Shown here: in pieces, positions 18,114 to 26,247 of the stretch
Layout: each line of letters begins with the position of its first letter
Position numbering within the stretch: the stretch's first letter is position 1
NCBI GenBank assembly: GCA_963817015.1
Contig: CAWFMV010000010.1
Coordinates: 496,001 to 560,000, forward strand
Source of the DNA: VAZQ01 sp963817015
Lineage (GTDB): Bacteria; Pseudomonadota; Alphaproteobacteria; Rhizobiales; Xanthobacteraceae
Length of the DNA: 64,000 nt
Reading direction: 5' to 3'
Notes under the pieces: model-generated
What the model saw: only the letters and a program-made list of their open reading frames with translations
What the model was told of the DNA's origin: nothing
The model's database searches: none
Made by a program: the position numbers and the translations under genes

Positions 18114-18655
18114 CAGGCGGCCTTTTTCGGCAGTGATAGAATTCCGGTCTCGGCGTCGGCGATCGGCGGATAATGCGCGAGATTGGCCTGCATGAAATGG
18201 TGCGGCCGGCCGTGAATCTTGAGCTCTTCTATTGTGTCCCAGTGCAAGCGGCGGAACAGGATTGCGTTCTGGCTCTGCACATGCGCGAAGAAGCGCTGGC
18301 AACCCATGGCATGCGCCGACGACACGGCAAGGCGGATCAGCGCGGAGCCGAGTGCGCCGATCCGGCGATAGTCCGAAGCCACCGCGAGCCGCGATCCCCA
18401 CCAGACTCCCGGCTCGGCCTGATGGATTCGAACCGTGCCGACGACCTCCTGCGAGACGACGCCGAACGACGAGATTGCAACGATCGGAATCGCCACGTCA
18501 TCGATCGAGTCGCGGTCGTCGTCTGCAAAGATGCCTTGCTCGACGCAGAACACCTGGCGCCGCAGTGCGGCGGCCTCGCGCCGCTCCCAGGCGTCGGTCG
18601 CGAACTTGACGCGATATTCCGACGGCAGGAACACGGGGAATGGATCGAAGATCAT
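18113..18655 (-). CDS. nitE: MSMEG_0567/Sll0786-type GNAT N-acetyltransferase (NitE)
   Basis: The 180-residue product has GNAT features: an N-terminal region with AALRRQVFCVEQGIF, a central strand VVGTVRIHQ, the acetyl-CoA-binding segment SDYRRIGALGSALIRLAV and a C-terminal FRRLHWDTIEELKIHGRPHHFM. This matches the acetyltransferase of nitrilase-associated clusters. Its start overlaps the nitD stop and its stop overlaps the nitF start, both as ATGA. The acceptor substrate is unknown. Confidence 0.8.
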   Translation of the reverse strand: MIFDPFPVFLPSEYRVKFATDAWERREAAALRRQVFCVEQGIFADDDRDSIDDVAIPIVAISSFGVVSQEVVGTVRIHQAEPGVWWGSRLAVASDYRRIGALGSALIRLAVSSAHAMGCQRFFAHVQSQNAILFRRLHWDTIEELKIHGRPHHFMQANLAHYPPIADAETGILSLPKKAA

Positions 18656-19777
18656 GCGACAGCCTCCCGCTCATAGGTCGATAGCGCCGAGCAGGCCCCG
18701 CACTTGCCACAGCCCGCCTTGATGTCGCTCGACTTCAGACCGCCCGCGAGCAGCATCGACGCCAGCGGAGCCAGGATTGCGTGCATGAATGACGGCGATG
18801 GACCCGGATGACTTTCAAGCGGCGTGCCCGAGATCGGTACAAACGGAACGACAAATGGGTAGACGCCAAGCGCGATCAGCTTCTCACATGTTGCGAGGAT
18901 CGCCTCCTTGCTGTCTCCGAGACCGGCCAGAATGTAGGTCGACACCTGGCCACGACCGAACACCGGCACAGCCGCCGCGAAGGCCTCGAAGTAGCGATCG
19001 AGCGACACCTGCGCTTTACCCGGCATGATCCGGGACCGCACGCTCAGGCGTCACCGCTTCGAGATGCATGCCGAGCGCATCGACGCCGGCATCCTTCATG
19101 CGCGCGAACCAGTCGTCCTCGTCCGGCGGCTCACACTGCCCCTGGATCGGCAGATCAACGGCTGCCTTCACCGCAGCCGCACTCTCGGCAAGGATGGCTG
19201 CGCCGCGGTCGCGACCGGGCGGCGTCCCTGTCGTCATGACCATGTGCTTCACGCCATCGAGCTCGACGGCAGCCTTCGCCACCTCGGCGAGTTGCGCGGG
19301 CGTCTTGCGCTCGATTGTGCGGCCGGCCGCAAGCGACTGCCCGATGGCGCAGAACTGGCACGTTTTGGTTCGGCTCTGATAGCGGATGCAGCTCTGCAGC
19401 ACAGTGGTGGCGAGCACGTCGCGACTGTGCAGGAGCGCGATCTTCCAATACGGAATGCCGTCCGCCGTCAGCCGATCGTAGAAACGCGGGCGTGTTGGAA
19501 AGCTCACATCCCCGAGCGGGATGCCGTCGCGGCTGATGCGACTGCGACCCAAAGCATCAGGCTGCTCGACCACGTATGGGCTCTCGAACGCCGGTGCCGT
19601 GTGCACCGGCACCATGACGGTCATGCCGTCGATGGTCATCGCCTTGTGGTCTGACGGCCCTGCACCGCCGCGCCGGCTTTCGTGGCCGGCTCGCGGATCA
19701 ACCAGCCTGACCCCGTGCGACTGCAACTCGTTGATCAATTGCTCGGTCGGCATGGCCTTCGGCATCGTCGGCTTCAT
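18652..19777 (-). pseudogene. nitD: MSMEG_0568-type radical SAM protein (NitD), frameshifted
   Basis: Radical SAM enzyme of the Nit1C cluster. The cluster-binding cysteines appear as CIRYQSRTKTCQFC, that is CX9CX2C rather than the usual CX3CX2C. TTGTPPGRDRG and QGQCEPPDEDDW follow. A second group, CGKCGAC, lies near the C-terminus. The frame breaks near 19042; removing one C joins EAVTPE to VRSRIMPGKAQV, giving about 374 residues. The chosen ATG follows GGGAGTGG at good spacing; an upstream start at 19792 is possible. Reaction and substrate are unknown. Confidence 0.75.
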
Positions 19778-20759
19778 GTGACCCACTCCCATTCAATGGC
19801 GCATGAAACGGGTTCGGTTGCGATACCGCCTCGGTCTCCATCGGGCGCGCCGGGCGGTTGTCGAGGACGAGCTTGAGAAGCTCGGGGCGGGCATAGTGGC
19901 CGACCGAATCCATCATCCGCTTGCGCTTCACGATGAGACCCATATCGAGATCGGCCGTGAGAATTCCCTCGCCCTGGGTGAGCGGCGGCACCACGTGGGC
20001 ACCTTCCGGTGACACGATGGCCGTCATGCAGCCGCCGCGCAGCGCCTTGCGGAGCTTCTCGTCCGGCGAAATCTTCGCGATCTGCTCCTCGGTGAGCCAT
20101 CCGGTTGCGTTCACGACGAAGCAGCCGCTTTCGAGCGCGTGGTGACGGATCGTCACCTCGATCTGGTCGGCGAAGATCGGACCGACCATCGAGCCTGGAA
20201 ACTGCGCGACATGGATTTCCTCGTGCTGCGCCATGAGGGCATAGCGGGCAAGCGGGTTGTAATGTTCCCAGCAGGCGAGCGCTCCAATGCGCCCGACGGC
20301 GGTGTCCACGACGGTGAGACCCGAGCCGTCGCCCTGCCCCCAGATCATCCGTTCATGAAACGTCGGAGTGATTTTGCGACGCTTGAGGGCCAGCCTGCCG
20401 TCGGCGTCGAAGACGAGTTGCGTATTGTAGAGCGATCCGTGGTCGCGTTCGTTGACGCCGAGCACGACCACGATGTTGCGTCGTTTTGCGACGGCTGCGA
20501 CGGCCTCGGTCACCGGTCCGGGAACGACCACCGCGTTCTCATAGAGGCGGATGTGCTCGGCGCCGGTGACGACCGGAGGATGGACAAAGGAAAAATAGGG
20601 GTACCAAGGAATGAAAGTCTCCGGAAAGACAACGAGCCGGGCACCTTTGTCCGCAGCCTCCGAAAGCACGGCGAGAACCTTCGACACTGTTCCGCCGGGT
20701 GTATCGAGATCGGGCGCAATCTGCACCGCCGCAACCCGAACCAATGCTTGCTCCGTCAT
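19698..20759 (-). CDS. nitC: Nit6803-type nitrilase (NitC)
   Basis: Carbon-nitrogen hydrolase converting nitriles to acid plus ammonia. The catalytic triad is visible: E47 in FPETF, K129 in KRRKITPTFHER and C163 in ACWEHYNPLARY. It is the signature enzyme of the Nit1C cluster; the P. fluorescens homologue is needed for cyanide assimilation. The open frame runs 80 bases into nitD, unlike the ATGA overlaps at other junctions. In an alternative frame the end would be IEWEWVT with a stop at 19774 that overlaps the nitD ATG. The last 25 or so residues may therefore be misread through an indel near 19810. Confidence 0.85.
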   Translation of the reverse strand: MTEQALVRVAAVQIAPDLDTPGGTVSKVLAVLSEAADKGARLVVFPETFIPWYPYFSFVHPPVVTGAEHIRLYENAVVVPGPVTEAVAAVAKRRNIVVVLGVNERDHGSLYNTQLVFDADGRLALKRRKITPTFHERMIWGQGDGSGLTVVDTAVGRIGALACWEHYNPLARYALMAQHEEIHVAQFPGSMVGPIFADQIEVTIRHHALESGCFVVNATGWLTEEQIAKISPDEKLRKALRGGCMTAIVSPEGAHVVPPLTQGEGILTADLDMGLIVKRKRMMDSVGHYARPELLKLVLDNRPARPMETEAVSQPNPFHAPLNGSGSHEADDAEGHADRAIDQRVAVARGQAG

Positions 20760-20798
20760 GTCGTTCTCCTCCGCGGCAGGCTGTGCCGACGAACGACG

Positions 20799-21281
20799 TC
20801 ACACCGTCCAGGTGTGAATCATGAAGGCGTCGTCGCGCCGATGCAGGAGAATGAGATCGAGAACGTCGAGCGGGCTGATCGGGCGAATACCGGGGATCAG
20901 CGAAGGCTCGCCATGGCCGTAGAGCATCTGCAGCGCGAAGCGACAGGCATAGACCTCGCCGCCCTCGGTCATGAACTTTTCGAGCTGATTATTGAAGTTC
21001 TGCGCGCCTGGAAACGGCTCGTCTCCCAGCTTCGGAAATCCGCGTTGAACGCCGAGCGTCACACCCGGCCCATAAAGCAGAACCGTGGTCTTGAAGCCTT
21101 TGCGCTGCAGCCGCAACGCCTGAAGAATATTCACCAAGCCAATGGAGCCCTCGAAGGCAACGGTGTGAAACGTCACCAGCGCCTTCTCTCCCGGCTTTGC
21201 CTTGACGTCCTCAAACACCTTCTCCTCATAATCGACCAGATAGTCGCCCTTTTTGTGGGCAGGCATTGTCACGGCAGGCAT
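20799..21281 (-). CDS. nitB: MSMEG_0572/Sll0783-type nitrogen starvation response protein (NitB)
   Basis: The 160-residue product starts MPAVTMPAHKKGDYLVDYEE and has a DsrE-like look (ALVTFHTVAFEGSIGLVNIL, FKTTVLLYGPGVTLGVQRGF, YACRFALQMLYG). This is the conserved first gene of Nit1C. The start is supported by AAGGAG seven bases upstream. A longer open frame reaches 21383 but would cover the sigma-54 promoter. nitC follows after 39 bases. Its role is unknown; it is induced by nitrogen starvation in cyanobacteria according to the family name. Confidence 0.85.
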   Translation of the reverse strand: MPAVTMPAHKKGDYLVDYEEKVFEDVKAKPGEKALVTFHTVAFEGSIGLVNILQALRLQRKGFKTTVLLYGPGVTLGVQRGFPKLGDEPFPGAQNFNNQLEKFMTEGGEVYACRFALQMLYGHGEPSLIPGIRPISPLDVLDLILLHRRDDAFMIHTWTV

Positions 21282-21340
21282 GGTGCACTCCTTGCTAACA
21301 GTTGCCGGTGCCCGTGCGGGTCGGCGGCATGACTTTGCGG

Positions 21341-21356
21341 TGCAAGGCATGTGCCA
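21341..21356 (-). promoter_or_regulatory. Sigma-54 (RpoN) promoter of the Nit1C operon
   Basis: The minus strand reads TGGCACATGCCTTGCA, an exact match to the core TGGCAC-N5-TTGCA with 10 bases between the -24 GG and -12 GC. It lies about 60 bases upstream of the nitB start. Sigma-54 control by NtrC fits a nitrogen-acquisition operon. I did not find a convincing NtrC site pair upstream. Confidence 0.75.
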
Positions 21357-21653
21357 CACGCTTTGTGCACATCCATTCATCAACTCCAGTCAATTCCACG
21401 CAATTTTGCATTCAATTCGTGCCTGCGCGTGAAGCAGCCGATGTTCTGCTCGCAACCGGACAGCCAAATTTAGGCAGCAAGCTGCTGGATTCGCATGCAA
21501 GCTCACGCCTTGGTGGCTTCGCGCCCAATTCTTGCATGGAGGCGAGAACGACAACGGCTGCGTCTTGTTGCACGGCCATGCAGCACGATGCAGTCAATTT
21601 GCGGTATGCCGATCGGCCTCGATTGGCGACTCCGTTTTGGAGTTTGCTCGACT
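21357..21653. promoter_or_regulatory. Divergent control region with candidate MocR operators
   Basis: Besides the RpoN promoter, the region holds several TGCA-centred elements. The clearest is the imperfect palindrome tgcacggccatgca at 21569-21582 (12 of 14 positions symmetric); others lie around 21375, 21410, 21498 and 21535. These could be sites for the divergent MocR-type regulator, which often binds its own promoter region. No gene is called here. Confidence 0.35.
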
Positions 21654-23036
21654 ATGAGCGAATGGACCCCGGACCTTTCAAGGCTCAGCAAGCCTCGCTA
21701 TCTCGCGATCGCGGACGCCATCGCGAACGACATCCAAAGCGGTCGCCTCTCCCCGTCCGATCGATTGCCGCCGCAGCGCAAGCTCGCCCGTCGCCTCGAC
21801 ATTGACTTCACGACAGTCGCGCGTGGCTATCTGGAGGCAAAGAAACGCGGGCTCATCGAATCGCGTGTCGGACAAGGCACGTTCGTGCGCGCGTCCGCTA
21901 AGCGGCGGCATGGCCCAATGGCCAGCCATCCGGAGATCGTCGATCTCTCGATGAATTTGCCGCCCGAACCGGACGACCCGGAGCTCCTCGATCGCATGCA
22001 GGACGGGCTGGAGGCGGTCGGGCGGGATCTCGTCTCGCTCTTGCGTTATCAGGGTTTTGGTGGCGTGCAGGCCGACAAGGATGCGGCCTCGAGCTGGCTC
22101 AGCCGCCGCGCCATGGTGCCGCTCCAGGATCGGCTGTTCATTGCGCCCGGTGCACATCCCGCGCTTTTCGGCATCTTGGGAATTCTGGCGAAGGCAGGCG
22201 ATGTCGTTCTCTCCGAGTCGCTCACCTATCCGGGCACCCGCTCGATCACGGCGCAACTTGGTTTGCGGCTCGTGGGCTTGCCAATGGACGACGAAGGCGT
22301 GGATGCGGATGCCTTCGCCGATGCCTGCCAGCGGCTGACGCCGCGCGCGCTTTATCTCAATCCAACCCTTCTCAATCCCACGACCCACACGATCTCCGAG
22401 CCGCGGCGTAACGCCATCGTCACGATCGCGCGCCGGTTCGGCGTTCCAATCATCGAGGACGACCCCTACGGTTTTCTGCCGACCAGCGGGCCTCCGCCGT
22501 TTGCCGTGCTCGCGCCCGACATCACCTGGCATGTGGCAGGTCTCGCCAAGTGCCTCGGCGCCGGACTGCGCATCGCTTACGTTGTGGCACCTGACATTCG
22601 CTCAGGCTGGCTATTCGCCTCGTCGGTGCGAACCGCAACCGTGATGGCGTCTCCGATCACGATCGCGCTTGCGACTCGTTGGATTACGGACGGCACGGCC
22701 GACGCCCTCCTGGCCTCCGTCCGTCAGCAGTCGATTGAGCGTCAGCGGTTGGCGACCGCGACCTTGCCGGCGGGTAGCTACCGTTCGGATCCCGTCGGCT
22801 TCCACCTTTGGGTGTCGCTGCCGGACTCCTGGACCCGCTCCGCCTTTGTTGGTCACATGCGTTCGACCGGCGTCGGCGTCGTCGCGAGCGATGCCTTCGC
22901 GACCGAAGGGACGCCGCCGGAAGCGGTGCGGGTCTGCCTGGGTGGTCCCGCCAGCCGGTCCGCTGTGCGTGGGGCGCTCGAATTCATGGCGCATGCCTTG
23001 ACCGAATCGTCGACGATGGCGTCCACGTTCCTTTGA
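21654..23036 (+). CDS. MocR-type GntR/aminotransferase transcriptional regulator
   Basis: The 460-residue product has an N-terminal GntR winged helix (about 10-80: KPRYLAIADAIANDIQSGRL, RLPPQRKLARRLDIDFTTV) fused to a fold-type I aminotransferase domain (RYQGFGGVQADKDAASSWL, PTLLNPTTHT, EDDPYGFL, HVAGLAKCLGAGLRIAYV with the PLP lysine in LAKCL). The start at MSEWTPDLS fits the family; in-frame sequence upstream is non-homologous and overlaps the control region. It diverges from the Nit1C operon and probably senses a PLP-reactive amino compound to control it. The ligand is unknown. Confidence 0.85.
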   Translation: MSEWTPDLSRLSKPRYLAIADAIANDIQSGRLSPSDRLPPQRKLARRLDIDFTTVARGYLEAKKRGLIESRVGQGTFVRASAKRRHGPMASHPEIVDLSMNLPPEPDDPELLDRMQDGLEAVGRDLVSLLRYQGFGGVQADKDAASSWLSRRAMVPLQDRLFIAPGAHPALFGILGILAKAGDVVLSESLTYPGTRSITAQLGLRLVGLPMDDEGVDADAFADACQRLTPRALYLNPTLLNPTTHTISEPRRNAIVTIARRFGVPIIEDDPYGFLPTSGPPPFAVLAPDITWHVAGLAKCLGAGLRIAYVVAPDIRSGWLFASSVRTATVMASPITIALATRWITDGTADALLASVRQQSIERQRLATATLPAGSYRSDPVGFHLWVSLPDSWTRSAFVGHMRSTGVGVVASDAFATEGTPPEAVRVCLGGPASRSAVRGALEFMAHALTESSTMASTFL

Positions 23037-23096
23037 TGAGATGTATCATGCGTCGTCGGTCCTTCCGCCGATGAGGCAGTTTGCAGGAGCTTGTGT

Positions 23097-23561
23097 ATGA
23101 GCCGACCGCCGCTTCCCCCGTTCACCACTGAGACTGCTGCGCAGAAGGCGCGCATGGCCGAGGATGCCTGGAACACCCGCGAGCCGGCGCGCGTCGCGCT
23201 CGCCTATACGGTCGACAGCCGCTGGCGCAATCGCGCCGAGCTCCTGCAAGGCCGCGAGGCCATCGAAGCGTTCCTGACGCGCAAGTGGAATCGCGAGCTC
23301 GACTATCGTCTGATCAAGGAAGTTTGGGCCTTTCGCGAGAACCGCATTGCGGTGCGATTTGCCTATGAATGGCACGACGACAGCGGGCACTGGTTCCGCA
23401 GCTATGGAAACGAGAACTGGGAGTTCGATGAGCACGGATTGATGCGGCTGCGGATCGCCAGCATCAACGATCTTCCGATCAAGGAAAACGAGCGCAAATA
23501 TCACTGGCCGCTCGGCCGCCGCCCCGACGATCATCCGTCATTGAGCGATCTCGGCCTATGA
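23097..23561 (+). CDS. DUF1348 / nuclear transport factor 2-like protein
   Basis: The 154-residue protein contains the conserved DUF1348 stretches WNTREPARVALAYTVDSRWRNR, RKWNRELDYRLIKEVWAF and WFRSYGNENWEFDEHGLM. The fold is expected to be a cone-shaped NTF2-like alpha+beta barrel. The ATG is 9 bases after CAGGAG. It follows the regulator and precedes glutaminase in the same direction. No function is established; the pocket suggests small-molecule binding or isomerisation. Confidence 0.8.
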   Translation: MSRPPLPPFTTETAAQKARMAEDAWNTREPARVALAYTVDSRWRNRAELLQGREAIEAFLTRKWNRELDYRLIKEVWAFRENRIAVRFAYEWHDDSGHWFRSYGNENWEFDEHGLMRLRIASINDLPIKENERKYHWPLGRRPDDHPSLSDLGL

Positions 23562-23615
23562 GGGGAAGGCCCTGGACATCGGCCGACCGCGGGTCGCGAC
23601 GAGACGAGCAACACC

Positions 23616-24545
23616 ATGCCCGAGATTGACCGCGTCGTCAGAGAGATCGTCGACGAGATGCGGCAACGGCCCGATCGGGGCGAGGTCGCGACCTACATCC
23701 CTGAGCTGGCGCGGGTCGATGCCAAGGCGTTCGGCCTGGTGGTGATCGACGTTGATGGCCGCGTCGCCGCGGCGGGCGACTGCGAAATGCCCTTTTCGAT
23801 CCAGAGTATCTCGAAGGTGTTTACGCTCACACTCGCCCTGGGCAAGGTCGGCGACAGGCTATGGCGGCGTGTCGGCCGCGAGCCGTCCGGCAGCCCCTTC
23901 AATTCCATCGTCCAGCTCGAATTCGAGCGCGGCATCCCGCGCAACCCTTTCATCAATGCCGGTGCGATTGCAGTCACCGACGTCATCGTATCCGGGCATC
24001 AGCCGCGCGAGGCACTTGGGGAGATTCTCAGGTTCATGCAGTTTGTCGCCGACGACCCGTCGATTATGATCGACAAAGCAGTCGCGGCCTCGGAGCAGAA
24101 AACCGGCTTTCGCAACATTGCGCTCGCCAACTATATGAAATCCTTTAGCGTGCTCGACAATCCTGTCGAATTCTCGCTCGGCGTCTATTTCCACCATTGC
24201 GCTATCGCAATGTCGTGCAGACAGCTCGCCATGGCTGGACGCTTTCTTGCACATCTCGGTCGCCATCCATCGACTGGCCGCTCGGTCGTACCGCCGGAGC
24301 GCGCGCGACGCATCAACGCGCTCATGCTCACCTGCGGTCACTACGACGGCTCGGGCGAATTTGCCTATCGGGTTGGCTTGCCCGGGAAAAGCGGAGTTGG
24401 CGGCGGCATTCTGGCGATCGCACCCGGCAAAGCGTCCATCGCCGTCTGGTCACCAGGGCTCGACGCTTCGGGAAATTCTCACCTCGGCCGCATCGCGCTT
24501 GAGGAACTAACCAGGAGGCTCGGCTGGTCGATCTTCGGCGTGTGA
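23616..24545 (+). CDS. glsA: Glutaminase A
   Basis: Hydrolyses L-glutamine to glutamate and ammonia. The 309-residue product has the serine beta-lactamase-like catalytic S-x-x-K in FSIQSISKVFTL, followed by GREPSGSPFNSIVQLE, GIPRNPFINAGAI, NYMKSFSVLDNPVEFSLGVYFHHC and GLPGKSGVGGGI, all hallmarks of the family. Length is normal. It starts 54 bases after the DUF1348 gene and converges on the DUF2735 gene. Next to glnII it could help balance glutamine and ammonia. Confidence 0.95.
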   Translation: MPEIDRVVREIVDEMRQRPDRGEVATYIPELARVDAKAFGLVVIDVDGRVAAAGDCEMPFSIQSISKVFTLTLALGKVGDRLWRRVGREPSGSPFNSIVQLEFERGIPRNPFINAGAIAVTDVIVSGHQPREALGEILRFMQFVADDPSIMIDKAVAASEQKTGFRNIALANYMKSFSVLDNPVEFSLGVYFHHCAIAMSCRQLAMAGRFLAHLGRHPSTGRSVVPPERARRINALMLTCGHYDGSGEFAYRVGLPGKSGVGGGILAIAPGKASIAVWSPGLDASGNSHLGRIALEELTRRLGWSIFGV

Positions 24546-24557
24546 TGCCGATCGCGT

Positions 24558-24743
24558 CTAGCCCTTGCGCTCCCGCTCGGCGACCTGGATCGCCTCGTCG
24601 TGATACCAACCGCTGCCGGCAACGATTTTAACGTCGCGCGGTAACGCAGCAGTCGCGGCAGGCTCGGTCGCTTCGTGTTGGCCACTTGCAGCGAATCGGC
24701 CCCTTGCGGGGAACTGATAGATTCTGGCGGACCCAGTCGTCAT
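24558..24743 (-). CDS. DUF2735 small protein
   Basis: A 61-residue protein (MTTGSARIYQFPARGRFAAS, then VKIVAGSGWYHDEAIQ) of the DUF2735 family found in rhizobia, typically beside glnII. The ATG follows a strong AGGAGG site. A longer frame starting at 24803 has no such site. It is transcribed divergently from glnII. Function unknown; the conserved location suggests a link to nitrogen control. Confidence 0.8.
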   Translation of the reverse strand: MTTGSARIYQFPARGRFAASGQHEATEPAATAALPRDVKIVAGSGWYHDEAIQVAERERKG

Positions 24744-24967
24744 AATTCGGCTCCTCCTAATCCCATCTCGCACGTCAACGCGCGAGTCATTGTCTACGTT
24801 CAATATAAACCCTTTGCTTCTCGTTTGCTCATCATGCCTCCCATAAAATCGTCACATGACTACAATATGTGCATTTTGTTTTGTGCTTCTTTCGGCGGCA
24901 GTCGACACGAGACGAATTGCTTCGGTCCTTCCGCATCCGCCGCGTATGAGCGCGATCGCTCTGCCAC

Positions 24968-24983
24968 TGGCATGTTTAGTGCT
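24968..24983 (+). promoter_or_regulatory. Sigma-54 (RpoN) promoter of glnII
   Basis: TGGCATGTTTAGTGCT has GG and GC separated by 10 bases and matches the -24/-12 consensus except at one or two positions. It is about 100 bases upstream of the glnII start. Rhizobial glnII genes are known to be driven by NtrC and sigma-54. The rest of the 338-base intergenic region shows no gene. Confidence 0.6.
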
Positions 24984-25081
24984 TTGAATCTCCAGGAGCT
25001 GGTGGCCGGGTGGGCCATTGGCGGCCGACCAACCCATCTAGATCGACCAACCTCCAAGTTATCAGCTGATGAGAGACCGCC

Positions 25082-26122
25082 ATGACAAAGTACAAGCTTG
25101 AGTACATTTGGCTCGATGGTTACACGCCAGTGCCGAACCTGCGTGGCAAGACGCAGATCAAGGAATTCGATAGCTTTCCTACGCTCGAGCAACTTCCACT
25201 CTGGGGCTTCGATGGAAGCTCGACCATGCAGGCGGAAGGACGAAGCTCGGACTGCGTTCTCAAGCCCGTTCGGGTCTTTTTGGACGGAGCGCGCACGAAC
25301 GGCGTGTTGGTGATGTGCGAGGTCATGATGCCCGACGGCAAGACCCCGCACCCCTCCAACAAGCGCGCGACGATCCTCGACGACGAGGGCGCATGGTTTG
25401 GTTTCGAGCAGGAGTATTTCTTCTATAAAGACGGCCGCCCGTTAGGCTTCCCCGAGTCCGGCTATCCGGCGCCGCAGGGCCCCTACTACACAGGGGTGGG
25501 CTACAAGAATGTCGGCTCAGTCGCCCGCCAGATCGTCGAGGAGCACCTCGACCTGTGTCTCGCTGCCGGCATCAACCATGAAGGCATCAACGCCGAAGTG
25601 GCGAAAGGCCAGTGGGAATTTCAGATTTTCGGCAAGGGCTCCAAGAAGGCCGCCGACGAGATGTGGATGGCCCGTTATTTGATGCAGCGGCTCACCGAGA
25701 AGTACGGCATCGACATCGAATACCACTGCAAGCCGTTAGGCGACACCGACTGGAACGGCTCCGGCATGCATGCCAATTTCTCGACCACGTACCTGCGCGA
25801 GAAAGGCGGGAAGGAATATTTCGAGCAGTTGATGAAGGCCTTCGAGGACGCGCGCGACGCCCACATAGCCGTTTACGGGCCAGACAATCACTTGCGCCTG
25901 ACCGGTAAGCACGAGACCCAGTCGATCCATCAATTCAGCTACGGCGTGGCAGACCGCGGCGCATCGATCCGGGTGCCGCACAGCTTCGTGAACAACGGCT
26001 ACAAGGGCTATCTGGAAGACCGCCGGCCCAACTCGCAAGGCGACCCCTACCAGATCGCGTCTCAGATCCTGAAGACGATTGCGTCCGTGTCGACGGACGT
26101 CAAGGTCAGCGCAGCGGCCTAG
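25082..26122 (+). CDS. glnII: Glutamine synthetase type II
   Basis: Eukaryotic-type glutamine synthetase joining ammonia to glutamate with ATP. The 346-residue product is the usual length for GSII (GSI is about 470). Visible motifs are LPLWGFDGSSTMQAEG, WFGFEQEYFF, INAEVAKGQWEFQIF, DWNGSGMHANFSTTYLRE and DRGASIRVPHSF. The start MTKYKLEYIWLDGYTP follows a GAGAG ribosome site. It is the ammonia sink of the nitrogen island and is expected to be induced by nitrogen limitation. Confidence 0.97.
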   Translation: MTKYKLEYIWLDGYTPVPNLRGKTQIKEFDSFPTLEQLPLWGFDGSSTMQAEGRSSDCVLKPVRVFLDGARTNGVLVMCEVMMPDGKTPHPSNKRATILDDEGAWFGFEQEYFFYKDGRPLGFPESGYPAPQGPYYTGVGYKNVGSVARQIVEEHLDLCLAAGINHEGINAEVAKGQWEFQIFGKGSKKAADEMWMARYLMQRLTEKYGIDIEYHCKPLGDTDWNGSGMHANFSTTYLREKGGKEYFEQLMKAFEDARDAHIAVYGPDNHLRLTGKHETQSIHQFSYGVADRGASIRVPHSFVNNGYKGYLEDRRPNSQGDPYQIASQILKTIASVSTDVKVSAAA

Positions 26123-26163
26123 AACGGGATGAATTTAGGTTCGCACCGCCATTGAACCAATCT

Positions 26164-26247
26164 CCGCTCATTCTCGCGGAAGCGGGAATCCAGTGGCCGG
26201 GAAATTCGGCCAAAGAACTGGGTCCCCGCTTCCGCGGGGACGAGCGG
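26164..26247. repeat. Palindromic intergenic repeat after glnII
   Basis: Inverted repeat with 30-base arms (26164-26193 and 26218-26247; 25 of 30 positions complementary) and a 24-base loop. The core CGCGGAAGCGGG is typical of the dispersed palindromic repeats of Bradyrhizobium and relatives. It starts 41 bases after the glnII stop and could also act as a transcription end. Confidence 0.7.

Noticed and set aside
24840..24900. Possible NtrC binding site near tgtgca...gtgc upstream of glnII
   Set aside because: Too far from the GCAC-N6-GGTGC consensus to claim.
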